A DNA stretch of 41,302 nt, from the NCBI GenBank assembly GCA_964484395.1, contig CAZAFM010000003.1:1-41302 (forward strand), read 5' to 3'. Under the pieces are notes generated by a model. The model searched no databases and was not told the DNA's origin. It was given only the letters and a program-made list of their open reading frames with translations. The translations under genes were made by a program, and so were the position numbers. Source of the stretch: CAZAFM01 sp964484395. Lineage in GTDB: Bacteria > Campylobacterota > Campylobacteria > Campylobacterales > CAZAFM01. Below are positions 41,271 to 41,302 of the stretch, piece by piece (position 1 is the first letter of the stretch; every line of letters starts with the position of its first letter).

Positions 41271-41302
41271 TATAGTTGTCGCTAAATGTTGTATGAAGAA
41301 GG

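Overview
The window looks like a chromosomal segment of a motile, sulfur-oxidising, autotrophic member of the Campylobacterota (Epsilonproteobacteria). The support is: an AT-rich sequence; a CetB/CetA-type energy-taxis pair; a Csd4/Pgp1-type (M99) cell-shape peptidase; a fused CcsBA cytochrome c synthase; a FlaC-like small flagellin; two sigma-54 promoters (GG-N10-GC) in front of flagellar genes; and many genes with close-packed ATGA overlaps. I see no rRNA, tRNA, CRISPR array, transposase or phage gene. The genus is not determinable from sequence alone.

Layout. 1-2.5 kb: a sulfide:quinone oxidoreductase whose 5' third carries two in-frame stops, followed by a small two-helix membrane protein and an FRG-domain protein. 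2.5-4.7 kb: a FlaC-like flagellin (minus) divergent from the M99 peptidase. 5.0-9.8 kb: isocitrate dehydrogenase, then sbtA-sbtB-purK-purE. 10.0-15.2 kb (minus): the DAB inorganic-carbon pump (dabB, an extra membrane gene, dabA). 15.3-23.9 kb (minus): two complete five-subunit 2-oxoacid:ferredoxin oxidoreductases (presumably pyruvate synthase and 2-oxoglutarate synthase) separated by a CobW-type GTPase. 24.2-32 kb: thiol peroxidase, a REC-PAS-GGDEF-EAL protein with a coiled-coil partner, flgH, yqeY, a metallophosphatase and cetB-cetA. 32-41.3 kb (minus): ccsBA, envelope and lipid genes, and ctpA-purC-purS-purQ.

How it fits together. About 19 kb in the middle is a carbon-supply and carbon-fixation block. 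SbtA/SbtB and DabA/DabB accumulate bicarbonate. Isocitrate dehydrogenase and the two oxidoreductases are carboxylating steps of the reductive TCA cycle. PurK also consumes bicarbonate. Sulfide oxidation by SQR would supply electrons. The most notable observations are: (i) a shared direct repeat GTTACA-N4-GTTACA, in the same orientation and at similar distance upstream of icd and of oxidoreductase cluster 1, suggesting a common OmpR-type regulator; (ii) two ferredoxin-subunit genes that are identical over 215 bp and bracket the other subunits as direct repeats, although the remaining subunits have diverged strongly; (iii) an extra NuoL/M-like gene inside the DAB operon; (iv) a roughly 115-bp inverted-repeat element behind dabA; and (v) the SQR/membrane-protein/FRG cassette. 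Functions are assigned by recognising motifs by eye; no database search was possible.
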